In this document: one piece after another, positions 36,798 through 49,266 of the stretch | Layout: each line of letters opens with the position of its first letter | Numbering within the stretch: position 1 is the stretch's first letter | Assembly: GCA_016946835.1 (NCBI GenBank) | Contig: JACVTC010000255.1 | Location: 18,781-82,780, forward strand | Length of the DNA: 64,000 nucleotides | From: Neocallimastix lanati (nom. inval.) | Lineage: Eukaryota > Neocallimastigomycota > Neocallimastigomycetes > Neocallimastigales > Neocallimastigaceae | Direction of reading: 5' to 3' | Translations under genes and position numbers: made by a program | Notes under the pieces: generated by a model | The model's database searches: none | What the model saw: the letters and a program-made list of their open reading frames with translations, nothing else | What the model was told of the DNA's origin: nothing

Positions 36798-36984
36798 ACT
36801 ACTGTTGCTACCACTACCAATAAACCCGAAATTACAACTATAACCCCTACTACTACCACCTCTACTACCACTACTTCTAATACTACTAATAATAATAATA
36901 AGGAAACTCCAACAACAACTCCAACAACAACTACTTCTACTACTACTATTACTACTCATAATAAACAATTAATTCCAACAACTA

Positions 36985-37017
<33 letters not shown>

Positions 37018-37604
37018 ATACTAATAGAACTACTACTAATTCTACTAGAAGAAGTACTACTACTATTAGAAGAACTAGCACTACCAGTTCAGTAACACTA
37101 CCAACGCTATATGTGTATACCATGTATAATACGAAATATTACTTTGGGTATAAATATAATAATAAACCATATCAAGCCCAAATATCAAAGACGAAAACTA
37201 AGCTTTATTCAGGAATCGCTAAAGAACGCGTATGGTCTGAAATTCGAAACTCTTCCAATGAATGTTTAGGATATATTGATAGTAATTATATAAAAAATAA
37301 TAAAATTGATAAAAGTTCTATTGACCATGATTATTTAGTTTACATTCCATGCTCTAACCCTAATGTTTTGCATTTTTATCAATATGTCATTGATACCGGG
37401 GACAGGATTATTAAAGTTTCGTACAAAAAAGATAATAAACCATTCAAAGGGGAGTACGAAAAGAACGGAAAATACAGATGTACAGGAAATAATAATTGCT
37501 GTTTGTATTTAACTGAAAATAACAATATAGTTCCTTCTCATTGTGACAACTACTACAATAGTAAAAGCAATAGAAAATTTTATAGTTTTGGCATTTCTTT
37601 TTAA
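34155..37604 (+). CDS. Secreted subtilisin-like serine protease (S8) with CBM18 and Thr/Pro linker, 1149 aa
   Basis: The order is signal peptide (1-28), inhibitor I9-like propeptide (about 35-165, YYLITFK...) and subtilase catalytic domain. The triad is complete: Asp253 (VIIDDGF), His306 (NHGTKVAS) and Ser541 (GTSFSSP), with oxyanion Asn393 (ASAGND). A hevein-type CBM18 domain follows at about 611-655 (CGP...CCNKDGICG...GCQSEFGYC). Next comes a Thr/Pro linker of some 180 residues (696-872), nine Ala, a second Thr/Asn/Arg linker and a C-terminal Cys-containing domain (about 977-1149). The enzyme cleaves peptide bonds outside the cell or at the wall; CBM18 should anchor it to chitin or a GlcNAc polymer. 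The KR site near residue 97 and the I9 domain imply zymogen maturation. A subtilase joined to CBM18 fits anaerobic gut fungi. Natural substrates are unknown. Confidence 0.95.
36246..36797 (+). repeat. Coding ACT/CCT trinucleotide microsatellite with a GCT run
   Basis: About 525 bp of nearly pure ACT codons with CCT and a few TCT interruptions encode the Thr/Pro linker of the subtilase. They end in nine GCT codons (from 36771). The codon purity, rather than mixed Thr codons, indicates growth by slippage. The array leaves long open frames in both strands, none of them real. Confidence 0.95.
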
Positions 37605-37627
37605 TCTTATAATTTAATTTTAAAAAT

Positions 37628-37669
<42 letters not shown>

Positions 37670-38628
37670 TAAGGTTTATTTATTTTTTTAATTTTAAATT
37701 TAAAATTTAATATAATAAATAATAATATAAACACAAGAATTATAACATTTCTATGGATATAATTAGAATTATTTACTCTATTTGATATTTAATATTTTAA
37801 TTAAAAGAAAAAAAAATTAATTATTAAATTTAAAATTTCTGAAATGATAAATCGTATAAAAAAAATTAAAAAAATAATAATATATAATAAACTAAAAAAT
37901 ATAAATAAAATATTCATAAAATATTAATAAAATAAAAAGTTAAGTATTAATATAAATACTTAATAAATGCATCTAAATATAAATAAATTAACAAAAACAT
38001 TTTAATAAAATAAAAAGTTAAGTATGAATATAAATACTTAATAAACACATTTAAATAAAAATAAATTAACAAAAACATTTTAATAAAATAAAAAGTTAAG
38101 TATTAAAATAAATACTTTAATAAAATAAAAAAGGAAAAGTATTAATGAAGATACCTAAATTAAATTATAAAATATTAATAAAATAATTTAAATAAAAAAA
38201 AGTAATGTATCTTGTCAATAATTTAATAAACTTAAAAATAAAGAAAAAGATACTTTAATAAAATATAAAGCAAAGTTTTAATAATAATACTCTAATAAAA
38301 TATAAAAATAAATTATTAATAAAGTTACAAAAAGTATAAAAGTATAAAAATAATAAAAATAAAAGATAACTAATATATATATATATATAGAGAGAGAAAT
38401 ATAGATTTAACGAAAAACAAAAAATAAAGATAAAATAAAAAATATATGAACTATATAAAAATTATACATATAACAATAAAAAAATAATTTATAAAATAAA
38501 AATAAATATACAGCAAAAATAGAAATTAAAAAATAAAAAAAATAAAAAAACCAAAATTTAAAAATTAATAAAAAAGTAAAAAAAAATTAAATAAAAATAA
38601 AAATAAAAAATAATAATAATGGTTATAT

Positions 38629-38630
<2 letters not shown>
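37605..38630. repeat. AT-rich region with AAAGTATTAATA-type repeats and a 78-bp tandem array
   Basis: At 37936-38115 a 78-bp unit (AAAAAGTTAAGTATTAATAT...) is repeated about 2.3 times; markers lie at 37941, 38019 and 38097. Up to 38350 the DNA is made of the same loose units (AAAGTATTAATA, TTTTAATAAAATATAAA) that fill the terminal repeats, so it is probably a scrap of that family. No gene was seen. Confidence 0.75.
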
Positions 38631-38694
<64 letters not shown>

Positions 38695-38960
38695 AAAAAA
38701 ATATTTCAATAAAAACTTATTGGTCAAGATACTCCTAGTTTATTTTTAAAATTTTTTTTTTTTTTTTTAATTTTTTTTTTTTTTTCTTTCATTGTCTTAT
38801 TTTTTAATTTGATATATTGACTTTATATAGAGGTCTGATGCGCTATTGTCCTGACAATAGAAGACTTTGATTTAGTTCTTATTCATGTTCTCGAATCTTG
38901 GACTGAAAGCAGGCTGAAGAAGTTCTTAAGCGAGAAGAAATAGCAAATTGTAATGAAATT
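38631..38960 (-). mobile_element. Possible retroposon 3' end with a 60-nt poly-T (poly-A on the minus strand)
   Basis: A pure run of 60 T at 38631-38690 would be a poly-A tail read from the minus strand. Upstream on that strand, 38830-38900 is GC-richer and contains a stem with a 4-nt loop (CTATTGT-CCTG-ACAATAG). It also carries CAAAGTCTTC, the same ten bases found in the hairpin tail at 51330-51428. No reading frame remains. An ordinary slipped homopolymer is the alternative. Confidence 0.35.
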
Positions 38961-41041
38961 AATTCATAGAATTAATAAAAGAAACGTATTGATATGAAAC
39001 ATTACTTTGTTCTAATAGCTAACCATTTTAACTATAATAATAAAAAAAATATTTTAAAGCTTTTTAAAAAATATAAAATATTAAACTTTTAGTAAAAATA
39101 AATTAAATTATTATTGCAAGGATTTACACAAATAGATTAATAATTTAATCATGTATAATTCTGAACTTAATATTCTTAAATGTGAACAGCCTTTTTTATG
39201 CTAGCCTCTTCTCGAATGTTCAATGTTATAATCCCTGTATCATCTGGAATGTTAGGGTTGGAACTGTACAAAAAATGACGAAACTTTATCATTTTAACTA
39301 AATTTTTAATACTATTTGTATCCGTATTTAAGAAGTTAATAATAGTTCCTTTCTGAATTCTTTCTCTAATTCTTATTCATTTATTAATAATTATAGAACC
39401 ATACTAAGATGAGCATTAGAAAATATCTCGTATGCAAAACCTTTATATTATACCTAAGGCTTACATTTTTTATCAATTTACTAAAGGTAATATTGAAAAT
39501 AGATAATTTACTTTTAATAAATATAATTTCTTTTTGGGAAATTTGATTTTCAATAGGAAACATTAATATTCTTTGAAAAAAAAAATATTAATATTCAAGA
39601 GATGACTCAATAAGTAAAAAATGATAATAATAGTAAATTTATATATAATTATGTTATGATTAAAGAAAGAATATGTTATAAATTAATTTATTTTATTTTA
39701 TTATTTTTTTTTAATTTTAAATGTTTAAATAAAAAGAAATTTGTTCTAGTAAAAAATATATAATATATAAAGGTGTTTTTATAAATAAATATATATATTA
39801 ATATTTATTATAACTTCTATAAATACGTATTAATATTATTTATATTATTAAATATTATTAAGATATATCAATATAATATATATTATTATTAGTATATTTT
39901 TTATATTATTTTTTTTATTTAAATTTTTATTTTTTTTTATCCTATTTCATTTCTTTTATATATAATTCTTATTATACAATATCAAAAATAATAAAATTAG
40001 TTAATTTAAATATTTAGATTATCATATTTATATTTTTATATTATTTTTTTTATCATTATTTTTTTTTTTTAAAAAATGGTATTAAAAAGACCTTTTTTAA
40101 ATTAAATCTTTGTATTCATTTGTCTGAAAAATTTATTTTAAAAATAATATTAAAAAATAATATTAATTAAAAATAATTATATTATTTATTTTTTGTTTAA
40201 TGGACAATTTTTACTGTTAATGTTATTAAAAATAAAAAAATATAAATCAAAGTATAAAAAATATATCTATTAACAAAAAATATATTAAACATAATATAAA
40301 TTAAAATAAAAAATATATACTTTAAGTAATAGTAATACAAAAAAATGTTTAATTTTTTTTTATAAAAAGTTTTTTAAAAAACCTTTTTTTGTATTACTGT
40401 TACTTAAAGAGTAAAATTATTCATAATAAATAAATAATAAATATATATGTATATATATATTTTTTTAAATTTTTTGTCATTTAATAAAATTTAATATTTT
40501 GTAAATAAAATATTTTAAATAATATTTTTTTGATATATATATATCATATTTAGTTATTTTTTAAAAATAATAGTTAACTAGTTTTATTTTTAAAATAAAT
40601 ATTTTATTAATGTTTAATTTTCTGTATAATACTAAATTATTGAATATATATATCTTTTTATGATATTTAAATAATTTTTTTTTTATTATTCGATAAGTTC
40701 ATGTTAATAATATAACTGAGATACAAATAAAATATATTATTATATAAGTAAAATTAAAAATTTTTACTTTTATTTTTTGAATTATGAATATATTATGTTT
40801 TATTATTTAAATAAAATACTATACAAATATATAAATATTTTACTATTAATATCAGTTTTTAAAGAAAAAAAAAGCTTCTGGACTTAATAACAAAGTTATT
40901 TATAATTTTTTATTTGACTAATTAAATTAAAAGATATGTAAAAATCATTCAATATAAATATTTAAATATTTATTTAATTTAAAAGTTTTATTGCTTATTA
41001 ATAGCAAAAATTATTAAAGATTTATTTATTAAATTTATAAT
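38961..41041. other. Gene-free region with a possible decayed coding scrap
   Basis: On the minus strand, 39190-39290 reads as a short, protein-like stretch (SSNPNIPDDTGIITLNIREE) bounded by stops, richer in GC than its surroundings. It may be a scrap of a dead mobile element, but no family is recognisable. The rest is AT-rich. The foldback at 40320-40409 is listed separately. Confidence 0.3.
40320..40409. repeat. 90-bp foldback (26-bp inverted repeat)
   Basis: Arms at 40320-40345 and 40384-40409 are inverted copies of CTTTAAGTAATAGTAATAC plus seven A, with a single mismatch. The loop is itself A/T-rich and partly self-complementary. It would form a strong hairpin in DNA or RNA. No target duplication was recognised, so it is called a foldback rather than a transposon. 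Confidence 0.8.
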
Positions 41042-41050
41042 GATAATTAA

Positions 41051-41427
41051 AGGGATAGTTCATTTCAGAATAGGGCATTTCGTAATGTGGCGTATTTTTG
41101 TATATAGATTTTTTTTTAAAAATTAAATAATAATTAAATATATAATAATTAAATAAATAATAAATATATAAATATATAATTTATTAATATTCAATTTTCA
41201 AATATAAAAATAATTTTTTATATTTTTTTAAATGGAATATATTTTTATTTCTTTAGAGATAGTTATTTAATAATATTTAATTGTAAATATATAATTATTT
41301 CCTTTGAAATAACAATTTATATATATTTATTTATGGTTGTATAGAATATCTTAAAAATGTATGGCTTTATTTTAAAAATTTTATTAGCCACATTGTTAAA
41401 TGCACGATTATGAAATGCACTACATCC
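41051..41427. mobile_element. 377-bp MITE, Mutator-like, with 9-bp target duplication
   Basis: Terminal inverted repeats of 41 bp (41051-41091 and 41387-41427) match without gaps at about 30 of 41 positions, best in the inner GCATTT...AATGTGGC. The element is flanked by a perfect 9-bp direct duplication, GATAATTAA, at 41042-41050 and 41428-41436. Nine-base duplications with long inverted ends are the mark of Mutator-like elements. It has no open frame, so it is non-autonomous. Confidence 0.72.
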
Positions 41428-41740
41428 GATAATTAATAATAATAATATATTTATATATATTTTTATACAAATAAAAATTTATTTAATGTGAAAAGTAATT
41501 TAAAAATTATTTTAGGTTATAAGATCAAAAAAAAAATATACATATATTTATAAATAAGTTTATTATTAATTTAATAACATTTTTTTTTTAAATACATATA
41601 TTAGTAGTAAAAATATATTTATATTGATATTATATATGAAAAAAGTTTAGAAAATTTAAATAATTCAAAGTTGATATGTTATAAGAAAATAATAGTTATT
41701 TTTTTCTTCAATTTTTATATTCAATTGTATATATATATAT

Positions 41741-42010
41741 TAATTTTATATATATAAATTAGGAATAAAGTAATTTTAAAAAAAATAAAAAAATATTAAA
41801 TAGTATATTAAAAATAATTATATCAGTAATAAAAATTGAGTTGAAAATAAATATGAGGATAATTCCTATTTTGTATGTATTAATTTTATATATTTAAATT
41901 AGGAACAAAATAATTTTTAAAAAATAAAAAATAGTTAAAGGGTATATTAGAGGTAATTATATCAATAATTAATAAAAAGTTGAAACTAAAAATAACGATA
42001 ATTCCTATTT
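41741..42010. repeat. Imperfect 140-bp tandem duplication
   Basis: Two units starting TAATTTTATATAT at 41741 and 41881 both end in GATAATTCCTATT. They differ at many positions, including GGAATAAAG versus GGAACAAAA, so the duplication is old. No gene lies in it. Confidence 0.75.
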
Positions 42011-42349
42011 ATTGGAAATACTAGATGAAAGAAATGGAATATTGAAAAATGTTAAAACAGGTACCTATTTGTAAAAGAATATTAATAATAAGTTAATGGT
42101 AATGTCAAATTATTATGTTTCTTGTGCTATTAATATTGCCAATGCATCTAAATTTTATTTTGGAATATGGATTGAAATGATTGGGTTAGGTTTAATGGAA
42201 TTATATTAAAAACTTTAATATATTTAAAATTAAAAAAAAAATTATATAGAGATAAACAAAGCCAATTTTTAATTTTTCTTTTTATATTTTTAATTTTATT
42301 TTTTATAGAAAAATTTGATCTAATTTTTTATTTTTAGTTTTTTTTTTTT

Positions 42350-44155
42350 AAATATTATCGTTACTTGTAAATAAAAAGATTGTTTAAATATATTTTGAAA
42401 ATTATTTAATAATAATATAATAGTGTTTATAGTATTAATTTTAATTAATACTTGTTCCTATAATTAAGAGGCTCTGGATTAGCAAATATATTATTTATTA
42501 CTAATATAGCTTAAAATATATTTTTCAATACGAATAATTATATGCTAACTTCAGTGACTTCGTAGGGAGTACACTATTATATTGTTATAGATAAGATTTA
42601 AGATATTTTTAAAGAATTTTTTTATATAAGAAATAATAATTAAAGAATAGTTAAGTTTTTACAACATTGCTTTATAAAAAAAACTCGAATTAAAAAAAAT
42701 ATAATATTAGTTTATAGTAAAAATAATAAATTGAATTAATTTTTTTTTTGTTTATTTATTTTTTATTAAAATAGATTTTTATATTTTTTATTTTTAAATA
42801 TTATTGTTTCTTGTAAATAAAGAGATTGTTTAAATATATTTTGAAAATTATTTAATAATATTATAATAGTGTTTATAGTATTAATTTTTAATTAATACTT
42901 GTTCCTATAATTAAGAGGCTCTGGATTAGCAAATATATTATTTATTACTAATATATCTTAAAATATATTTTTCAATACGAATAATTATATGCTAACTTCA
43001 GTGACTTCGTAGGGAGTACACTATTATATTGTTATAGATAAGATTTAAGATATTTTTAAAGAATTTTTTTATATAAGAAATAATAATTAAAGAATAGTTA
43101 AGTTTTTACAACATTGCTTTATAAAAAAAACTCGAATTAAAAAAAATATAATATTAGTTTATAGTAAAAATAATAAATTGAATTAATTTTTTTTTTGTTT
43201 ATTTATTTTTTATTAAAATAGATTTTTATATTTTTTATTTTTAAATATTATTGTTTCTTGTAAATAAAGAGATTGTTTAAATATATTTTGAAAATTATTT
43301 AATAATATTATAATAGTGTTTATAGTATTAATTTTTAATTAATACTTGTTCCTATAATTAAGAGGCTCTGGATTAGCAAATATATTATTTATTACTAATA
43401 TATCTTAAAATATATTTTTCAATACGAATAATTATATGCTAACTTCAGTGACTTCGTAGGGAGTATACTATTATATGTTATAGATAAGATTTGAGATATT
43501 TTTAAAGGAATTTTTTTTACATAAGAAATAATAATTAAAGAATAGTTAAGTTTTTACAACATTACTTTATAAAAAAACTCAAATTAAAAAAAAAAATATA
43601 ATATTAGTTTATAGTAAAAATAATAAATTGAATCAATTTTTTTTTTGTTTATTTTTTTTTATTTTTTATTAAAATAAATTTTTATATTTTTTCTTTTTAA
43701 ATAGTATTGTTTCTTGTAAATAAAGAGATTGTTTAAATATATTTTGAAAATTATTTAATAATAATATAATAGTGTTTATAGTCTTAATTTTTAATTAATA
43801 CTTGTTCCTATAATTAAGAGGCTCTGGATTAGCAAATATATTATTTATTACTAATATATCTTAAAATATATTTTTCAATACGAATAATTATATGCTAACT
43901 TCAGTGACTTCGTAGGGAGTACACTATTATATTGTTATAGATAAGATTTGAGATATTTTTAAAGGATTTTTTTTATTTAAGAAATAATAATTAAAGAATA
44001 GTTAAGTTTTTACAACATTACTTTATAAAAAAACTCGAATTAAAAAAATATAATATTAGTTTATAGTAAAAATAATAAATTGAATTAATTTTTTTTTTGT
44101 TTATTTATTTTTTATTATTTACTAAAATAAATTTTTATATTTTTTATTTTTAAAT
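42350..44155. repeat. Four tandem ~447-bp units upstream of the ankyrin gene
   Basis: The marker GCTCTGGATTAGC occurs at 42471, 42918, 43365 and 43821, giving periods of 447, 447 and 456. Units two and three are almost identical; one and four differ more. Each unit carries a GC-richer core (GAGGCTCTGGATTAGC...ATGCTAACTTCAGTGACTTCGTAGGGAGTAC) with TTAGCA and TGCTAA facing each other about 80 bp apart. The array ends about 115 bp before the ATG of the 1664-aa gene, so it lies in that gene's upstream region. No reading frame runs through it. Confidence 0.93.
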
Positions 44156-44271
44156 ATATTAATAAATATATAAAATTTTACATTAATTTAAATATAGATA
44201 CTATCAATAGTTATTTAAAAAAAATACTAAATACTATAAGGAAATAATTTAAATAAAAACGAAATATTAAA

Positions 44272-46194
44272 ATGTCCAATATTGTAAAAAAGAGAAAATT
44301 ATTAAGAAATAAAATTACTAAATATTTATTCAATGATAAATCAAATTTTGAAGATTTCAAAAGTTATTTGATAGATAATGATTTTATTTTATCAGAAATA
44401 AATAATGAAAAATTCGATATATTAACTTTTACAATTGAAAATATTAAATATGAAAACGAATCAACATATTCATTAATAAAATTTATTTATGATGAATTCG
44501 AGTATAAAAATATTAATTATACCATAGTCATTAAGGACATTCCAAAAACACCATTATTTTCAGCCATTGTAAGAGATAAATTGAATATTGCCGATTATTT
44601 AATTTCTTTAAAAGCAAAAATCTATTATATTAATAGTAAAAATTTAAATATATTTGAATATATAAATGAATATTATTTGGAAAAAAAAGTAAATGGTAGA
44701 ATAATAAATTTTATTTTTAATAAGTTAAATAAAATTGAAAATGACAAAAATGAAAAATCATTTATTATTGAAATGTGTCTAAATGTTAAATACTCTATTT
44801 TTAAATTAATTCCTAACTTTGTAGAAAAGAAAAAATTCAATATATTAAAAAATATCTTTCAATGCTACTCAATAAATAATTTCAATAAATATACTAGTCA
44901 TAAGTGTTTAATTGATTTATTAATGGCATATAAAAAAAGAACTCCTCTATCGGATGAAAAAATATTGACATATTCAGATCAAATACCAATTTATTTTGAA
45001 ATATCACCAGATTCATATGAAAAAGTTATTGAAAACTTAGATAAAAATACCATAATAAAAAACAAATTAAAGTATAATAAGACTGTTAATTATGAGATGT
45101 TAAAATTTTTATTATCTTATGAAATAAATAAAAATCAAGCTATATTAATTAAAATAAATCGACCTTCAATCTATGAAGCAATTATAACAGATAATAGATA
45201 TAATTTAAAATTAGATAAAAAATTAAATATATTTAAAGAATTTTTAGAAATTGATTCTGATTTTAATCACTATGAAATATTTGAAAAAAATCTGAGACTA
45301 CTAAAATATTCAAATAAATATTTTTTAATTACAATAATAATGAACATCATAAAAGAAAACAAAATCCTAATTTCTAAAATAAAATTTTATGAAATAATAA
45401 TTAAATATATTAAAATAAGTAATTTATTAGGGATAGAGGAAATAATGAAATCCTTGCTTTTCTTTGAAAACGTGGTTCTCTCGGAAGATAAGGTTAATGA
45501 TATCATAATAAATTTAATAAAATATTTTTATAAAGATGAAAAAAACCAAAATTTAAAAAGTTTTTATCGGATATTAAATATTTTATTTGAAAATAGAACT
45601 TTCAATTCAAATATTGATTTCGAAAACATAATAAAAGTATGTATTGAAAATAAGAAAATCTATTTAATAAATAAAATTATAATTTCTATGAAAAAGTATT
45701 TACCAAAAGAAATAATAAAAAATATCGATTTTGGGAAAATTTTATTAGAATTAATCAAAAATCCAGATATAACTTACGATGTATTTCAAAATTTTTGGGT
45801 TTTGATTTTTCATTCAAAAGAAATTAATTTAGGTCAATTTAATTTTGATGAAATAATCATTAATGCTTTAGGTAACAATATAATCGGAAAAAAAATTATT
45901 CAAGGTATTCTAGCCAACTTAATAAATTTTGATCAAAATAATTATTTAGTAAGTATAGAATGCACGATTATGAATTTGTATGAAAAAAATAAAATAAATG
46001 AAAATTACTTTAAAATTATTACAGGAATTATGAAAATAAATAAAAATAAAAATGAAAATAAAAATTTAAGTCTATATATCAATAAAAAGGGTAAGACAAA
46101 TGTTGTAAATAAATTTAATAATTTAAAAGTAAAAGATAATTCGCTAAATATTAATAAAATAAATACCGAAATAAGTAGTAATAAACAATTGTAT

Positions 46195-46229
<35 letters not shown>

Positions 46230-49200
46230 TTATAATAGCAATAATAATAATATTAATTCCAATAATAATAATAGTATTAATTATAATAATAATAATACTT
46301 ATAATAATAATATTAATAATACTATTCAACATAATTTTGAAATATATGATAATACTATAGATAATAATATATTAAATAAAAAGAATAATAATAAAACAAT
46401 AAATATATTGAGTAAAACAGATATTGAAAATAGAGAAAAGGTAATTTTTTCATACAAATCTACTGATTTAAAAATTGAATTAAAAAATGAAAATAGAATA
46501 ATAATTGACTTAACTAATGAAGATAATAATACAAAAGATTTAACTACTGAAAACACTAAGACAATAAATTTATCTAATGAAAGTGATAATATAATAGATT
46601 TAACTAAAGAAGATAAATGTATAATTGATTTAACTGATGAAAATAGTATAAAAGAATATGAATTAACTAATAAAAATAATTCAATGAATAATTCCAATTG
46701 TATAAATGATTCCTTTAAAAATATAAAAAGTAATAATGAAAATAAAATAAACAGTACGTTCTGTTTTAAGTATAGGGATCCTTATTTAAATGAACTCCAT
46801 AATAATAAAAAAAGGAATAATGAAAATAAATTAAACAAAAGATTTTGTTTCCATTATAAAAATATTCATTTAAATGAAAGTGATGGAAATAATAATAATA
46901 ATAATAATAATTATAATAATAATAGTATTGATAATATTAAGAATATTAATACTAATAGCAATACTAAGAGTAATAATAATAGCAATAATAATTATGATAA
47001 TAATCTAACCAAAATAAGTGATTTTAACACTAATTTAAATGGCATAAAGCAAAGTAATGATTTTAATGATATATCAAATAAAATAAAAAAAACAAAAACC
47101 AATACATGCCATGGTAATATATCATTAAATGATGAATCGAAAAATAATAAATATAAATATTTTAGTAAGGAAGTTTCCTTAAACATATTTAATGAAGGAA
47201 CCAGAGAAAATTTAAATGCATTGTTTATTAAAAGTATTAAAAATAAAGACATAGATCTTTTAAAAAAATTATTAAAAAATGATAAATTAAAAAATATAGA
47301 AATAAACAATAAAATAGGAAATGAATATCCATTGGAAATAGCATTTAATAACTGTATAAGTGGTAATAATAATGGTGTTTATAAAAAAATATATAATGAT
47401 TTGAATTATTATAATTATAAAGAAAAAGAAATTGCAATCTTTAAAACTCTTTTAGAATACGGGGCAGACCTTAATATTAAAATAAATAATAAAAATACGA
47501 TATTAGAAGAGTCAATGGAAAAGAATTTACATTTAATTAATAAAGTTATTTTTGATTTTTTAATTAAAGAAAATAAAAGAGAAGAAAGAGAAAAAGAAAA
47601 AACTTTTAATATGAAAAAACTGGAAAAAAGAAAGGACAGAAATAAATATAATAACTATATTCAAAAGGAAGAACCGAATTATAGAAAGCATAATAAAAAC
47701 ATTTTTACAAATAAAAAGTACATATTAAATAATAAATATGAAAAGGAATCCATCGATCTTCTAAATAAAAATAATATTAAAAGACATAATTACAAAAATG
47801 ATAGGATAGTGATACATCAAAGGAAAAGAAATCGAGAAGCATCTGAAGAAAGTTATAATGAGAAAGCTAAAAAATATAAATATGATAAAATAATTAAAAA
47901 TAGGACTTTAAAATATATAGAAAATAAATTTACACCACTTGTAAGTGACTATTTATTTAAAAAGGATTTCGATATTAAAAAATTTATTGACTCTGATAAT
48001 GTTAACAGAGAAGATAATTATGATTATACAATTATATATTATGCCCTACTTAAAGAAGATAGGGAAGCAATTAAATATATAATAAAAATTGGAAGCAACA
48101 ATATGATAAGTACTTCTATTTTTAAACATCAAACAATTATCCATGTCTCTATTTTTTTAGGATTAAAAGATATTTTTCATGATATAATTCATCGAGGACA
48201 GAAAATACTTGAAACTGTTAATCATGAAGAAGATAATACCGGATTATTTAAAAGCATCGTATTAAATGATCACTTTTCTTTATATGATAAAATAGATGTA
48301 ATTAATGATTTATGTTCATATATTGAAATTAATAAGATTAAAATTTATAGAAATCCTTTAGTTAATTTAATGAATATGAAATCGGAAGATAATGCATGTA
48401 CGTTGGCTTCCTTTTTATTAAAAAAAACTAATTTAAAAGTAGATAACCCTTTTAAAGATATCTTTAAAAATTCATTGGAATTTGCAATAGAATATAATCT
48501 ATATAATTTTGTAGAATTGCTTTTAAGAAAAACATTTAGAAGAAATTATCATAATTTTTATAAAGCATTAAAGTCTGCAATAGTTAAAGCTATTAAAGTA
48601 AAAAATATTAAGATACTTGAATTACTATTAGATAAATTTAAAGGTAATATTAATTGGTTTAATTCACTTGGAGAATGTCCAATAAAACTTGCTGTGGATT
48701 CTAATGATTTAAATATGGTCAAATTATTGGCTGACAGAAAATGTAATATAGAAGATAAAATTGTTTATAGTAGAAAATATTCTATATTGCATTATTCCTT
48801 AACTAAAAATGATTCTAACGAGGATATTATTAAATATTTTATAAATTTAGAAGCTAAAATGAATATTGAAAACGAAAATGAATTTAAAAAATTATTTAGG
48901 CGATTAGATAATACAGGAAAAATTTCTTTATTAAAATATTTTGTAAATTGTAAGGAAAAAGAATTTATGGAAAAATTTTTAGAATATACTATTACTTTTA
49001 ATCGACTAGATATATTAAAAATTTTGTTTGAAAATAATTTTAATCCTGAACAAAAGATTGAAAAACTTACTCTTTGGAAATTCGCAAGAAATTTAAATAA
49101 TTCTAAATTATTTTTATACTTAAAAAGGAAAAGACAAGAATTTGTTCTTAAAAATAGAAAAAACAAAGAGTTAAGAAGAAAAAAAAGAAGATTAAGAAAG

Positions 49201-49266
49201 AAAAAAAAACAAGCAAAAAAAAAATTAAATAGTTTGAATTTAAAAGAAAATAAATTAATTAAATAA
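44272..49266 (+). CDS. Ankyrin-repeat protein with SIM-like cluster and basic tail, 1664 aa
   Basis: The N-terminal region (about 1-600) has the ankyrin-family module shared with the 702-aa protein (KTPLFSAI...IADYL...AKIYYIN) and degenerate helical repeats. Asn-rich tracts lie at about 642-690 and 870-905. Between them, residues 743-791 hold several IIDLT(N/K/D)E-type motifs, matching the consensus of SUMO-interacting motifs. Two related units containing FCF(K/H)Y follow, at about 825-870. The C-terminal half (about 980-1620) has further ankyrin repeats, among them CPIKLAVDSNDLNMVKLLAD. The last 45 residues are strongly basic (RRKKRRLRKKKKQAKKK), a likely nuclear signal. There is no signal peptide. 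A nuclear or cytoplasmic scaffold recruited to SUMOylated partners is the inference. A broken paralog lies at 56930-57895. The start fits AAA before ATG; the stop is TAA. Confidence 0.88.

Noticed and set aside
36203-36968. Two long minus-strand frames rich in Val/Gly and Ser/Arg
   Set aside because: They are antisense translations of the ACT/CCT microsatellite in the subtilase gene.
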